Of a stretch of DNA of 64,000 nucleotides, positions 47,001-52,812 are shown in pieces (the stretch's first letter is position 1; every line of letters starts with the position of its first letter). The stretch lies in assembly GCF_016920785.2 (NCBI RefSeq), contig NW_024609880.1, forward strand, positions 47,454,296-47,518,295, given 5' to 3'. The stretch comes from Ixodes scapularis (lineage: Eukaryota; Arthropoda; Arachnida; Ixodida; Ixodidae). The translations under genes and the position numbers were made by a program. The notes under the pieces were generated by a model that was not told the DNA's origin, made no database searches, and saw only the letters and a list, made by a program, of their open reading frames with translations.

Positions 47001-50000
47001 CCGCCTCATATACGAAACACAGCCAGTACAGCTGCTACTACCTTCTATCCTTCTAACTTTTTAAACATTCTGAACATGAGGAAGGCCGGCAAGACGCTGC
47101 CGTCTTCGCGTTGTGTGACACCACAGCGTCGATCGCTAGTACGATATCACCTGCTTCCTTCTGACTGACAAATTAACCAACACTGACTGACGGCTGCTTG
47201 ACACACCCAAGGTCTGTCATGTCTCTCACATTGTTACGGTCGTTACGCTGTATTCGGTGGTGTCAGGATTATCAGCGATATCTGTACTATGAAGAGCTGG
47301 CCCTGCTGGAAGAGGTTTGTTCTTTCTATCTTTGAGACTTACAACTTGCGCTCGAAGGTCACATGACACTCGTGCGGGATTTGATTGGCTTATATAGCTC
47401 ATAGCGTCCTCCGTGGTCCATCATAAGAAGAAATGACATGCTGCTCAGTAATGTGATTGCCGCGGCATCGTTTCGAATAACGTGCTCTCGTCTTCAAACA
47501 TGCATGCTAGTTGCACTTTTCCGCACGCACCCGCGCTTTTCTTTGGTCACCGATGCGTTGCAGAGAATTGACACTAAGGAAGTTGGCATCACGGTCCTGC
47601 TATCTCGCTTCGCCACAGCGCGGGTGCGTGTGGACAACGACACCCCTCCAAAACAAAACAAAAAAGATTTAGTATCAGAAGAAAAAGAAAAAAAAAATTG
47701 GTGATTGTTGATGTGGCAGTTGCACCTTTCAGTAAAATTTTCAAAATAGAACTATGGCTAGTATATATTATAGGCTGTAGTATTGTGACAAATTGCCTGC
47801 ATCAATAATATTTTTGAATTTTAGAACTAAGGGAGGATAGTTGTTGGGATGTAGTAGTGGTATAATTTCTAAACAACCTTTAATGTCTTTTGGTTAGGGT
47901 ATCACCTCTATGTAGGCCTTCTACTGTTTGAGAGCACAGACAATTAAGTTTAATATTCAGACTGATCGAGCTCTAGCAGTGGATGAATAGAAGCTTGGGA
48001 AACAATCCTGCTTCAGCAGGGCTTTCTAGGCAGCCATATTTATCGTTCACATTCTTATTTTTGCATCATCATAAATTCAAACATGTAAAAGCCATTAATA
48101 CGCATAATTACATTACAAAAGCCTTTTTTTTTTTTTACTGAATTTAGAATTTTACGGATATAATGTCTATGATCAATTGGGGTATGTTCTTTCTTGTTAC
48201 ATAATTTTTATTTCCTTTATGCATTTCTTGCAAGAAGAGGATGGCAAAGCAGAAAACTGCTATACTTGCGGCATAATGAGGCCTTGTCTCTTTAGAGGGA
48301 TGCTGAACCAAAAACTGGATTCCACAAAACACGTTGGCCAAAAGCGTGCAACGGGATGCTACAAACACTATAACATCACTCATACAGCGATATGTCAAAC
48401 GGATGACCGTATGTTTTCAAAAAAAGCAGGCGCATTTGACAGATATGTTGACGTCTTGCTTTTCCTAGAAGAGTCAAGAAGGAGAGGGAACGGCCTCGCG
48501 TCTTCTCTGCCTCGCCCCCTTGAGGGGGTGAAGCGAAGGGAGGAGGAGACGAGATATGTTGATGTCACGCGCCTCCTCAGCCTTGTTCCTCTACCTCTTT
48601 TTTCAGAAATACGGCCGTCCGTTCGAGATATTGCCTTACGAGTAGTGTTGTAGGGATTGTAGCGTCCCGCCTACAGCTCCTGCATTGTTTTTTGAAATGC
48701 AAATTTTTGCTCAACATTAACCCCGTTAGTGCCGAGTTGTTTTTTCCTGCATGCCAAACACAAATTTTAGTTTCGCTAACAGTGTAGCATATGCTCTATG
48801 AAGAATATTTATATTTATAAGAGACACCATTTTTTGGACAAAAAGAAATTGATGTCTGCCTGCCTCCAACCTATGACATATTTCTCGTATTGTACTTTTT
48901 GAGACCCGCTACTTTGCAGTGGCACCTCGACCTCGCACCCTGAGGTCACTGTTTTGAGCAGACCTTCTCGGCCTTTGTTTATTCGGAACTGTAAATTCTT
49001 TGTTTTTGCAGTCGTTGAATACCGAGGTCATTAGTAATTTCTAGATCTCATTGTTTGCCATGAAGTGCAATAGCAACCGACATGCTCACCTTCTACTCAG
49101 CCTTTAATCTTGCAGCCTTTAACCTTGCAGACTTGAGCCTCGCAACCTTTACCCTTGCAGCCTTTAGCCTCACAGCCTTTAGCCTTGCAGCTAAATATCA
49201 ACACTTTTTCTCAATGTGTACTGTGCTCTGCTCAACCGTCTGTCAACTTCCCTTCCCTGTTGGCGCTACAGGAGCAGCAAAGCAAGCAGAGCGGAGTGAG
49301 CAGCTCGGAGGACGAGGACGCCTCGGATGTGGGCGCGAGGCGCAAGCGGCTCCGTGAACGGCAGTTTGCCAACAAGCCCAACACCCGCCAAGGGACGCGT
49401 TTCGAAGAGCTCATGGAGAGGGAGGGCACCCTGCAGGTAGACACTTCCCCAAGTTCCTCGTCTGAGGAGTGGTCACCCCCTCCCACCGCCAAGAGACCAT
49501 CCCGAAAAAAGGGCAAGGCTTCGAAGAAGAAGGCCGACAGCCCTGATGCCAAGTCCGAACAACCAGCCGCACAAGGTATGCCGTCGCTGTTTTTTAAGCT
49601 TTTTGTCTTTTCGAGGCTGTACTATATTAAACGTCAACTTTTAATGCGGCGTTGCATTTATACGGAATCAAACTCGAATTTTGGAGCGGAGCGGTGCGTG
49701 CCACAGTGGAAGGTGTGCTAGCTGCCAAGAGGGTTAGGGACAACAACAACAAAAAGTGAAAGCCGCTTACAACTCCCTGTAACGCCGAATTAGAGCGCAG
49801 CTCTTGAGGAGGAGGAGGGAAGGGTACTGGGGGGGTCAACTTACCGGAGGGGGGGGGGGGGTCACGTGACGATGAAAATGCCGATGATGTCATCAGTGAC
49901 GTCACTGATGACGTCACTGATGACGTCATCAGTGACGATGCGGATACCGATGACTTCACCAGTGATAATGACGATGCGGATGTCGGTGACGTCATCTGTG

Positions 50001-51277
50001 GCGATGGGATGTCGGTGACGTCATCAGTGATGATGACGATGCGGATGCCGGTTACGTCATCAGTGACAATGACGTTATCGGGGGGGGGGGGGGGGGGGGG
50101 TCGGGTCACGTGACCTCAGGGAAGTCACGTGACCTTGGTTACGCCGACGGCGACGCCGCTCAAGCCGGAAACGGGCGCCTAAGAACTGCGCTCTAAAGCA
50201 GAAGAGGCATGTGAGGGGACGCCAGGACACTGGAGCCTCTGAAATAACAAGAAGGAAAAAGAAAAGGTGCAAGAGAAGGACTGCCGACTTCATGCTCTAG
50301 CCCGGCTAGAGCAGTAAACAAAAACGACCGACACTGACCAACCTGGAGCACATGCAACATGTGCGCAAATTTATCTCTGGCAGACTGGCGATCACCTGTG
50401 CTTGTTTCGTGAGCACCAAGAGATCAAAAGGCACTTCATGCATGCTGTGCAATCTTGAGGTTTGTGGGTTGCCAGTTTTTGTTTGTTGCTCTAGCGAGAC
50501 TTGGGCATTAAAGGCATTAAAGACATGGCGGTGCATGCCAAGAAGGCCGAGACTGGACGTCGCCATTCACTGTGTTCCTCGTGAAACGTAATTCTGTGTA
50601 TGATGGTTTGATCGACAAATCAAAATACCGTCAAACTTTTTTTTTGTGTGTGTGTGTGTCATTTTTTTGAAGCTAGCATATTTTCAGCAGTGCTCTAACG
50701 CTGTCAAAGCTACTTACGTGAGCGCGTGGCTTCGTTTGAAGTCTTTTCTGCACGAGAGCGTGTTCGAATGACACTCAAGACACTCTCGGAGCAGTGCAGG
50801 GCTGCAGCACTGCGTAAACTACGCCAGCCGTGACAACATGGCTCAAGAGTTGACGCCTAGAATAGTATGGTGCCTGGAACATGTCTCTGACCAATTTGTT
50901 TAGCGTCCTGTACCACCCATGCCTCGAAGTGTCCTCAAAGTGGCAACAGAGTATATGTCGCAGGAGCCCCAGACCGCTGCGCCGTTTATGCACGAGTGCA
51001 TAAACAGTAAATGTTTATGCAGTAGTGGGCACGTTTATATGCTACTTTGCTGCAGAGTCCTGTAGAAAGCCAGTTGATGTACACAGGAAGCTGAAATATG
51101 CACTGTCTCATCTTGCGGGTTTCTGGTATGTCCAATTCTGTCTTTTCTTTTCCCATAGACCAGACGTCACAAGATCAACCGGAGGCTCCTGCCTCGGACT
51201 CGAGCAGGGCAAGGAAGAAGGCCAAGAGACCAGCTCCCAAGACGAGCAGTGTTCAAAAGGATCAGCCTGGAGACTAG
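22939..51277 (+). CDS. SNAPC1: SNAPC1 (snRNA-activating protein complex subunit 1, SNAP43), nine coding exons
   Basis: SNAPC1 is a core subunit of the SNAPc complex, which binds the proximal sequence element of snRNA genes and recruits RNA polymerase II or III in the nucleus. I assembled nine exons by eye: 22939-23078, 23170-23200, 23273-23401, 23886-24026, 27356-27466, 27608-27717, 28096-28141, 49272-49575 and 51159-51277. All introns begin GT and end AG and all phases agree. The total is 1,131 nt, or 376 codons plus stop, close to the roughly 370-residue vertebrate protein. Recognisable landmarks are an N-terminal FYTDMNMLLGKF..VRYVDFAEQWREHKFSLIFC block, an ALYMLYACYEVQP block, and a CYIIYRMRVTHCFHF block, all characteristic of the conserved SNAP43 domain. 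The tail is acidic/basic and low-complexity. I took the ATG at 22939 as start because the frame upstream has only a GTG. Intron 7 is about 21 kb because of transposon insertions. Confidence 0.9.
23170..23200 (+). CDS. SNAPC1: SNAPC1 exon 2 (31-nt micro-exon)
   Basis: Acceptor TTTGCAG ends at 23169 and donor GTACGT starts at 23201. It encodes (C)GRKDQRELRY, which matches the position of the conserved Cys-Gly-Arg after the first helix block of the SNAP43 domain. At 31 nt it is easy for gene predictors to miss. Confidence 0.82.
23273..23401 (+). CDS. SNAPC1: SNAPC1 exon 3
   Basis: Acceptor CCCCTTTTGCAG, donor GTAATT at 23402, 129 nt, phase 0 on both sides. Contains the LFALYMLYACYEVQP block typical of the family. 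Intron 2 is only 72 bp. Confidence 0.88.
23886..24026 (+). CDS. SNAPC1: SNAPC1 exon 4
   Basis: Acceptor AATAATTTCAG, donor GTAAGT at 24027, 141 nt, phase 0. Encodes IRVKLSHWNMMEEVLQQ followed by the CYIIYRMRVTHCFHFVAYLK block, the most conserved part of SNAPC1. Confidence 0.9.
24617..25026. mobile_element. TIR element family 3, copy A (SNAPC1 intron 4)
   Basis: Motif order TTTACAAATCACTGTAATGC, AGAGCACAGCTCTT, pyrimidine/purine-rich stretch, CGCTAAATTTAGCGGGG, GTTACGCCGACAGCGAC, AAGAGCTGCGCTT. Same order as copies B and C. Confidence 0.6.
25379..25598. mobile_element. TIR element family 3, copy B (inverted)
   Basis: Opposite orientation to copies A and C: AGAGCGCAGCTCTT, GCGGCGTCGCCGTCGGCGTA, CGCTAAATCTAGCGG, AAGAGCTGCACTCT, then CGGCGTTACAGGGAGTTGTA, which exactly mirrors the start of copy C. 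Confidence 0.6.
25740..26260 (-). mobile_element. hAT transposon relic, 8-bp TSD, with transposase fragment
   Basis: CAGTGGTCGGCAACC...GGTTGCCGACCACTG with the perfect 8-bp duplication GTCTAAAC at 25732-25739 and 26261-26268. 521 bp. Orientation taken from the transposase fragment inside. Confidence 0.85.
25952..26118 (-). pseudogene. hAT transposase C-terminal fragment
   Basis: Open to its stop, it reads CEQTFSRMKCIKSNFRSRMT then DENLHNVLRLAVS, which is the hAT C-terminal dimerisation region (the family's F..MK..KS..R..LTDE..L..LR pattern). The rest of the transposase is missing. Confidence 0.7.
26734..27030 (+). repeat. Direct repeat pair in intron 4
   Basis: GAGATAAGGAAGAGGTGACC...TATGCCACTCTTGTACCTT (26734-26782) recurs as GAGATAAGAAAGAGGTAACC...TATGCCACTATTGTGCCTT (26974-27022). 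Confidence 0.5.
27356..27466 (+). CDS. SNAPC1: SNAPC1 exon 5
   Basis: Acceptor TTTGTTCCAG, donor GTGCGC at 27467, 111 nt, phase 0. Encodes a charged helical segment from RSPARLTELEDD to LVKDGLLE. The donor is not a strong consensus but the frame and the next exon agree with it. Confidence 0.78.
27608..27717 (+). CDS. SNAPC1: SNAPC1 exon 6
   Basis: Acceptor TTTCTTTCCAG, donor GTAAAA at 27718, 110 nt, ending in phase 2. Encodes QLSIMHNQYTSMKAAQEHQG then LDMVKDNIFDEMNR, which resembles the family's KDDFFDNI segment. Confidence 0.82.
28096..28141 (+). CDS. SNAPC1: SNAPC1 exon 7 (46-nt)
   Basis: Acceptor CTTCTCTCTAG, donor GTAAGC at 28142. It completes the split Arg codon and encodes EVSVLQAKYRAVREA, phase 0 at the end. 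It is followed by the 21-kb transposon-filled intron 7. Confidence 0.82.
28883..28929 (+). repeat. Host tandem repeat, unit 1, part left of the PLE insertion
   Basis: Begins GAAACTCGCCAAGCATCACT. The rest of this unit is at 40275-40460 beyond the PLE array. Together they make a ~233-bp unit matching the intact neighbour at 40507-40745. Confidence 0.75.
28917..28929. repeat. Left target-site duplication of the PLE array
   Basis: TCTGTCAATATTA immediately left of the array; the same 13 bp occur at the right end (40262-40274). The first four bases may be microhomology with the element end, so the true duplication is 9-13 bp. Confidence 0.8.
28930..30366 (-). mobile_element. PLE copy 1, inverted and 5'-truncated
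   Basis: Minus-strand copy whose 3' end (ending GTCT) lies at 28930. Its truncated 5' end at 30366 is fused head to head with copy 2. It corresponds over its whole 1,437 bp, without indels, to 30462-31898 in the opposite orientation. Confidence 0.9.
29316..30366 (-). pseudogene. PLE RT-endonuclease, 5'-truncated copy on the minus strand
   Basis: Open frame for the C-terminal ~350 residues: the end of RT motif B (from SCVAPILCDIYLA), catalytic YVDD, the linker and the complete GIY-YIG endonuclease (GVIYQIP...VYVG...RLREH). It lacks motif A and the N-terminal 447 residues, so it cannot be a working RT. It differs from the forward copies at three residues (H to Q, T to I and S to L). A shorter in-frame ATG exists at 30359. 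Confidence 0.88.
30367..31512 (+). pseudogene. PLE RT-endonuclease, 5'-truncated forward copy
   Basis: Reads in frame from ESFLELLKFYL through RT motifs B (GICIGSCVAP) and C (YVDD) and the GIY-YIG endonuclease to the stop at 31512. Motif A and the N-terminus are missing. The first ATG is at 30469. The sequence otherwise equals the full copies. Confidence 0.88.
30367..31897 (+). mobile_element. PLE copy 2, forward and 5'-truncated
   Basis: Begins at GAGTCCTTTTTAGAAC, about 95 bp further 5' in the element than copy 1, and runs to the unit border after GTC at 31895-31897. The junction with copy 1 shows a few bases of shared sequence (AGAG), suggesting microhomology joining. Confidence 0.9.
31898..34676 (+). 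mobile_element. PLE copy 3, full-length unit
   Basis: Complete 2,779-bp unit between two GTC|T borders, holding the intact ORF and a ~390-bp 3' UTR. The 3' UTR is rich in T tracts (34369-34440) and contains GTAAGTAAGCGCTCTGTCC near the end. Confidence 0.9.
31901..34291 (+). CDS. Penelope-like reverse transcriptase with GIY-YIG endonuclease, intact
   Basis: Full 796-residue ORF for target-primed reverse transcription. Visible parts: N-terminal region of unknown function (1-130), conserved PLE N-terminal RT segment (about 150-340), RT motif A FSLDVEDLFYSVP (375-387), motif B KKGICIGSCVAP (441-452), motif C FRYVDDYLVLL (479-489, catalytic DD at 483-484), a Cys/His-rich linker (CQQHQQQECSVKH, 671-683), then the GIY-YIG nuclease GVIYQIP (693) to VYVG (705), R in RLREH (717-721) and E in RELYEA (761-766). 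All catalytic residues I can judge are present. The ATG lies only three bases inside the unit border, so in the array it is preceded by the 3' UTR of the upstream copy, which may act as promoter. Confidence 0.92.
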   Translation: MFNQLAPQLILMRFLSSTMGPFPCLSPLDSISIYISVIANTTCKARFYSAAIRHGAVPPDLVGLFGFARPSQHHAKRICKIVRSEMWRQVRYFRTCLWVLAGCGDPGGGQGRRYRTFLDRASKETEFLWSSYIPHIKSLRAQNNQRKGESVTLLGDATIPAEIGKILEKGPKFCTPPKMQGVELVSKIHDIAAKAQEADRLRCVDDCVDVLLQTGQVNDKNMRIPTIVNYFKTNDLTLLVSDKEGGFVVIPRSLYLEKAGRAIEKNFNKLHDFKTKSVKAKALQMCHRLELEQLRKTITATKKDSLDMFFTAKTHKNECPFRVVVTEKGSWQGLMSRFLLSHLSNLQLNDPFLIANSEELIKYLQLNAMTVRFGFSLDVEDLFYSVPHIKLLAAVSECIEANGTISFQNNCGIPVESFLELLKFYLSATVVTFEGDSFLQKKGICIGSCVAPILCDIYLAQCDRAVASTLFNSHVSHIFRYVDDYLVLLQHRPSENETQLFNIIRSNFLENGQGLKFTQESPMNSRLQFLDLRLVFSDNHACWMYSPRSKKGLLQYDSAHSKIIKRGIAKNCLNTALKKSCVHSAGESFDAQVQRLKASGYPSSIIYEVAESLMTSNKKHDTEKHKKHRPTVLPYIHRLSHNLKRTAAKFQVQVVLSAPDKLKRLCPKINCQQHQQQECSVKHRLKYVECQSGVIYQIPFTCGKVYVGQSGRCINTRLREHAQTLKSAPSGHLAVHVRDCKCSPTFTNTKVLKRFRDKNIRELYEAQVILTSGDKCISAPSVTLTQKELQFLRCMP
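34677..37455 (+). mobile_element. PLE copy 4, full-length unit
   Basis: Second complete 2,779-bp unit, head to tail with copy 3, nearly identical to it including the 3' UTR. Confidence 0.9.
34680..37070 (+). CDS. Penelope-like reverse transcriptase with GIY-YIG endonuclease, intact
   Basis: Same 796-residue protein as in copy 3, with two substitutions (F to L in RQVRYLRTC near residue 93; V to I in CDRAIAST near residue 466). The RT (YVDD) and endonuclease motifs are all kept. Two intact ORFs in one array argue for recent activity of the family. Confidence 0.92.
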   Translation: MFNQLAPQLILMRFLSSTMGPFPCLSPLDSISIYISVIANTTCKARFYSAAIRHGAVPPDLVGLFGFARPSQHHAKRICKIVRSEMWRQVRYLRTCLWVLAGCGDPGGGQGRRYRTFLDRASKETEFLWSSYIPHIKSLRAQNNQRKGESVTLLGDATIPAEIGKILEKGPKFCTPPKMQGVELVSKIHDIAAKAQEADRLRCVDDCVDVLLQTGQVNDKNMRIPTIVNYFKTNDLTLLVSDKEGGFVVIPRSLYLEKAGRAIEKNFNKLHDFKTKSVKAKALQMCHRLELEQLRKTITATKKDSLDMFFTAKTHKNECPFRVVVTEKGSWQGLMSRFLLSHLSNLQLNDPFLIANSEELIKYLQLNAMTVRFGFSLDVEDLFYSVPHIKLLAAVSECIEANGTISFQNNCGIPVESFLELLKFYLSATVVTFEGDSFLQKKGICIGSCVAPILCDIYLAQCDRAIASTLFNSHVSHIFRYVDDYLVLLQHRPSENETQLFNIIRSNFLENGQGLKFTQESPMNSRLQFLDLRLVFSDNHACWMYSPRSKKGLLQYDSAHSKIIKRGIAKNCLNTALKKSCVHSAGESFDAQVQRLKASGYPSSIIYEVAESLMTSNKKHDTEKHKKHRPTVLPYIHRLSHNLKRTAAKFQVQVVLSAPDKLKRLCPKINCQQHQQQECSVKHRLKYVECQSGVIYQIPFTCGKVYVGQSGRCINTRLREHAQTLKSAPSGHLAVHVRDCKCSPTFTNTKVLKRFRDKNIRELYEAQVILTSGDKCISAPSVTLTQKELQFLRCMP
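37456..40229 (+). mobile_element. PLE copy 5, unit with disrupted ORF
   Basis: Third tandem unit, 2,774 bp. It carries a one-base expansion of an A run near 38250, an 8-bp deletion near 39739 and a 2-bp longer T tract near 39985 relative to copies 3 and 4. Confidence 0.9.
37459..39850 (+). pseudogene. Penelope-like RT-endonuclease broken by two indels
   Basis: The frame is intact for 266 residues to AGRAMEK, then an extra A in an A run (seven As become eight, near 38250) shifts it to a stop at 38262. The remaining RT and most of the endonuclease stay open in the next frame (38201-39850). An 8-bp loss near 39739 removes the RELYEA segment with the presumed catalytic Glu and replaces the C-terminus. 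N to S also occurs in TLFSSHVSH. This copy is unlikely to make an active enzyme. Confidence 0.9.
40230..40265 (+). repeat. Short terminal extension of the PLE array
   Basis: The first ~35 bp of another unit (from TAGATGTTCAACC to AACTAATTCTG) before host DNA resumes. A short extension beyond the unit border is a known feature of PLE terminal repeats; here the inverted left end lacks it. Confidence 0.7.
40262..40274. repeat. Right target-site duplication of the PLE array
   Basis: TCTGTCAATATTA at the right border. It joins directly to the rest of the host repeat unit (AGAGGGACTCGAAGC), whose undisturbed sister copy at 40507-40745 shows the same sequence without an insertion. Confidence 0.8.
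40275..40460 (+). repeat. Host tandem repeat, unit 1, part right of the PLE insertion
   Basis: Continues the interrupted unit from GAGGGACTCGAAGC to TCCAATCTGCGGCCC. A 46-bp linker (40461-40506) separates it from unit 2. Confidence 0.75.
40507..40745 (+). repeat. Host tandem repeat, unit 2 (uninterrupted)
   Basis: Matches unit 1 along its whole ~239 bp with scattered substitutions and short indels. It serves as a natural empty site for the PLE insertion. Nature of the repeat unknown. Confidence 0.75.
41083..41938. mobile_element. hAT-type non-autonomous element, 8-bp TSD (intron 7)
   Basis: TAGGGCTGTGCGAATATTCG...TTTGCACAGGACTA with the perfect 8-bp duplication ACCTTTAG at 41075-41082 and 41939-41946. 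856 bp. The interior holds a foldback (41215-41345) around GGTGTTGCTTC motifs but no transposase. Confidence 0.82.
42032..42338. mobile_element. MITE-like element with TACCGTA ends (intron 7)
   Basis: TACCGTAACTGCCCGAGAGA...TCTCTCGGGATATCACGGTA, imperfect ~30-bp TIRs resembling those at 768-1082. Confidence 0.55.
42377..43383 (+). mobile_element. hAT element with BED-finger ORF (intron 7)
   Basis: Ends TAGGGCTGGGCAA...CGCCCAGCCCTA followed inward by ATTAATCGATTAA-type repeats. The flanks GAAAACAG and CAAAATAG match at 6 of 8 positions, a decayed 8-bp duplication. A second, truncated end of this family is at 60289-60366. Confidence 0.72.
42822..43103 (+). pseudogene. hAT BED-type zinc finger fragment
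   Basis: About 93 residues from MDEFTSMKGYLAGKF. The BED-like finger reads VHCIICKKSFSYSGSVSSLQ then YRLRAKHP. The C-x2-C pair and last His are present, but the first zinc-binding His expected in the L-x-x-H-L pattern is Arg. The catalytic part is missing. Confidence 0.65.
43384..44052. other. Intronic DNA between two hAT elements
   Basis: No coding match. Overlapping short ORFs only. 43880-44050 is Ser/Pro-rich in translation but has no family resemblance. Confidence 0.5.
45183..45315. mobile_element. Nested palindromic element inside the hAT
   Basis: TTTTAGTAGATC at 45183 is mirrored by GATCTACTAAA at 45299-45309, with ATCCGATA / TATCGG repeats between. No ORF. Confidence 0.5.
45397..45575 (+). 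pseudogene. hAT transposase C-terminal fragment with in-frame stop
   Basis: Reads KLNAEHEAFVRNNMALPSSA, SAQMVFSVSVDILSKK, a stop codon at 45502-45504, then RKMSDETFESQLLLK. The LPSSA..F S...LS.KR..MSDE.FE.LL pattern is the classic hAT dimerisation domain. Matches the hAT ends around it. Confidence 0.75.
46388..46519. mobile_element. Short MITE-like element with TAC(C/T)GTA ends
   Basis: TACTGTATTTTTCGGTGTAT...GTGTCTTTTACACTGGAAGG then TACGGTA; imperfect 26-bp TIRs, 132 bp. Confidence 0.5.
46672..46735 (+). repeat. GC-rich repeat family 4, partial copy 2
   Basis: GGTGCACTGGAAGCTACATG then CTTGTTGGACCAGTCCTATG: the first part of the family only. Confidence 0.4.
47356..47420 (+). repeat. Relative of the flank of the 16119-16222 element
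   Basis: CGAAGGTCACATGACACTCG...GGCTTATATAGCTCATAGCG corresponds to CTGAAGGTCACGCGACACTC...GGCTTCCCT/CGCGCATAGCGCC at 16074-16245 without the palindromic insert. Confidence 0.45.
48287..48725. mobile_element. Possible TIR element (intron 7)
   Basis: GGGATGCTGAACCAAAAACT near 48298 and the imperfect mirror AATTTTTGCTCAACATTAAC near 48701. Weak TIRs, no duplication found. Confidence 0.3.
49100..49195 (+). repeat. 15-bp minisatellite upstream of SNAPC1 exon 8
   Basis: About six tandem units of CCTTTAGCCTTGCAG and variants. Pyrimidine-rich with many CAG triplets, i.e. repeated splice-acceptor look-alikes within 180 bp of the real exon 8 acceptor. Confidence 0.7.
49272..49575 (+). CDS. SNAPC1: SNAPC1 exon 8
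   Basis: Acceptor GGCGCTACAG, donor GTATGC at 49576, 304 nt, ending in phase 1. Encodes an acidic SSSEDEDASD stretch, an Arg/Lys-rich block and a Ser/Lys-rich tail, typical of the disordered SNAPC1 C-terminal half. An alternative earlier donor at 49438 (CAG|GTAGAC) is possible. The longer form reads on in frame to exon 9. Confidence 0.8.
49752..50196. mobile_element. TIR element family 3, copy C (SNAPC1 intron 8)
   Basis: GCTTACAACTCCCTGTAACG, AGAGCGCAGCTCTT...GTTACGCCGACGGCGACGCC, AAGAACTGCGCTCT. The middle is expanded by GATGACGTCA-type repeats and two long G runs. Confidence 0.65.
49884..50060. repeat. TGACGTCA (CRE-like) repeat cluster
   Basis: Five perfect TGACGTCA octamers at 49897, 49909, 49921, 49987 and 50016, in GATGACGTCATC contexts that are themselves palindromic. 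E-box-like GTCACGTGAC palindromes flank the cluster (49861, 50104). Whether any factor binds is unknown. Confidence 0.6.
51159..51277 (+). CDS. SNAPC1: SNAPC1 exon 9 (terminal coding exon)
   Basis: Acceptor TCTTTTCCCATAG ends at 51158. The 119 nt include the stop TAG at 51275-51277 and encode a basic tail (SSRARKKAKRPAPKTSS). Phase matches exon 8. Confidence 0.82.
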
Positions 51278-51395
51278 TCCTGCAAAAATGGCATTTGCAC
51301 CTCATCTTCTCAGTCACCTCATCGACATTTTGTTGAGTTTATGTTGAGAGAAAAGTCAGTCCCTCTCTTTACGTTCACATATTACTACTAGAACA

Positions 51396-51401
51396 AATAA
51401 A
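51396..51401 (+). terminator. Polyadenylation signal AATAAA of SNAPC1
   Basis: AATAAA about 120 bp after the SNAPC1 stop codon, followed by a TG-rich stretch (ATGTTGGATGTTTG) that fits a downstream element. Confidence 0.65.
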
Positions 51402-51711
51402 TATGTTGGATGTTTGAATCTGGCATGCTGATTTGTGTACCTGGCAACATTAGTCTGCTTTCTTTGTTAAGCGCCTCAAAAGCACAGAGCACGGCACAGT
51501 TAGCACGAACAAGAATCGCCAATGTTTTCTGCATTTTTCATTCAAATTGAAAGGCTGTCATCAAAACTTCTAGTGTAGCAGAAAGTGATCGTTCAGGGCA
51601 TTAACCCGATGGGTAAAATTTGGTGCTCGTCAGTGCGAAAAGCATTGTTGTATTTGTGCTAGCTGTGTTGTGCGGTGTAGCCGATATGAAGAGGAGTGAA
51701 GCAATACACAT

Positions 51712-51852
51712 TTGCAAGTACAGCCACAGGGCGCCGGCCATTCTGCTCAGTTGGGGTGCGCCTTGGCGCACGTCATAATCGGATTATGACACGTCCAAGT
51801 ACACCCCTACAACTGAGCAAGATGGCCCGGCGCCCTGTGACTGTACTCGCAA
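51712..51852. repeat. Nearly complete palindrome (foldback element)
   Basis: TTGCAAGTACAGCCACAGGG, CGCCGGCCATTCTGCTCAGT mirrored by ACTGAGCAAGATGGCCCGGC and CCCTGTGACTGTACTCGCAA; the centre is GTCATAATCGGATTATGAC. Arms ~60 bp. Confidence 0.65.
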
Positions 51853-52636
51853 CCGTGTATATAATCAGCGATGAATGCTTGGAGTGAGGATAAGGCATGG
51901 TCGACGTCCAACCCGAAACCATTTAATGAGCTAATTGCCAGAAAAGCCCCTTCCCGACTTGATGCTTCTGTAAAGCAAATTGTTGTAGAAAATCGGTTGA
52001 GTCGTTGGATTTTCCACAGGATCCAAAGTCTTAGTGTCTTATCTAATGGTGCTGCTATAGCGCCGGTGTGAAACCACCAAATCCAGCTCCTTGGCACAGG
52101 TTCCTATGCACGTCCAAGAAATCTTCATGTCATGGCAGTCGTCCATTTCAAGATGCTAAAGGTATGTCGCGTATATCAAGGGAACTATGAAGCCTAGAGT
52201 CGCTGACAGGTCGAGAAACAGAGGGTGTTATGTTCACGCTTTTTGGTTCGCAATTCATTCTTCCGACGTTCTCATCAGCCAATGCCACAATTCCTTGGGC
52301 CTTGGAGCATAGACGAGCAATAATGCTCAGGACTCGCCCTGCAAGAAAGTTGTTGATAATATAGCAGTGCCGATTGTCCTATGCTATGCGCTTGTAGTTG
52401 CACTCAGCAACACAGAGTCCTCCAGTCACGACTTGCGCAAGGGTAGGGTCTCGGAGATGAAAGCCACCAGAAAGGGTCTTCCCTTCCCACTTCAAACTTA
52501 GAGCTGATGTGGATAGAAAGGGCAAGGCAGAGTCCACTTCCCCATCTTCGTCCTTTCACTACAGCAGTGCAAGACTGCACAAGCCAATACCACTTTTTTC
52601 CAGTGTGGCACAAACGGGTCAGAGTGTGCTTAGAGG

Positions 52637-52804
52637 CAGGGGCGGATTTAGAGGGGGGGTCCGGATGTCCTGACCCCCCTCTTGAATTCTGCGTGTGTAA
52701 AATTTAGGGTGTGAAATGAGAGAGAGGGGGAGGGGGTTCCTAAACAAATGGTACGTTGACCAACACCTGACCCCCCCCTCAGGAAATTCCTGCATCCGCC
52801 CCTG
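52637..52804. mobile_element. MITE with 8-bp TSD
   Basis: CAGGGGCGGATTTAG...TGCATCCGCCCCTG with the perfect 8-bp duplication CTTAGAGG at 52629-52636 and 52805-52812. 168 bp, hAT-like. Confidence 0.75.
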
Positions 52805-52812
52805 CTTAGAGG

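Larger units (their letters stand above)
45802..49099. other. Right part of SNAPC1 intron 7
   Basis: Apart from the small elements listed, no exon. ORFs at 46794-47168 and 48177-48653 have no recognised product. Confidence 0.45.

Noticed and set aside
48177..48653. 158-codon ORF in SNAPC1 intron 7
   Set aside because: No recognisable domain, AT-rich start, partly overlaps a possible TIR element.
49082..49357. ORF with a pentapeptide-repeat look (AFNLA, AFSLA units)
   Set aside because: It is the translation of the 15-bp minisatellite plus an out-of-frame part of SNAPC1 exon 8. No independent gene evidence.
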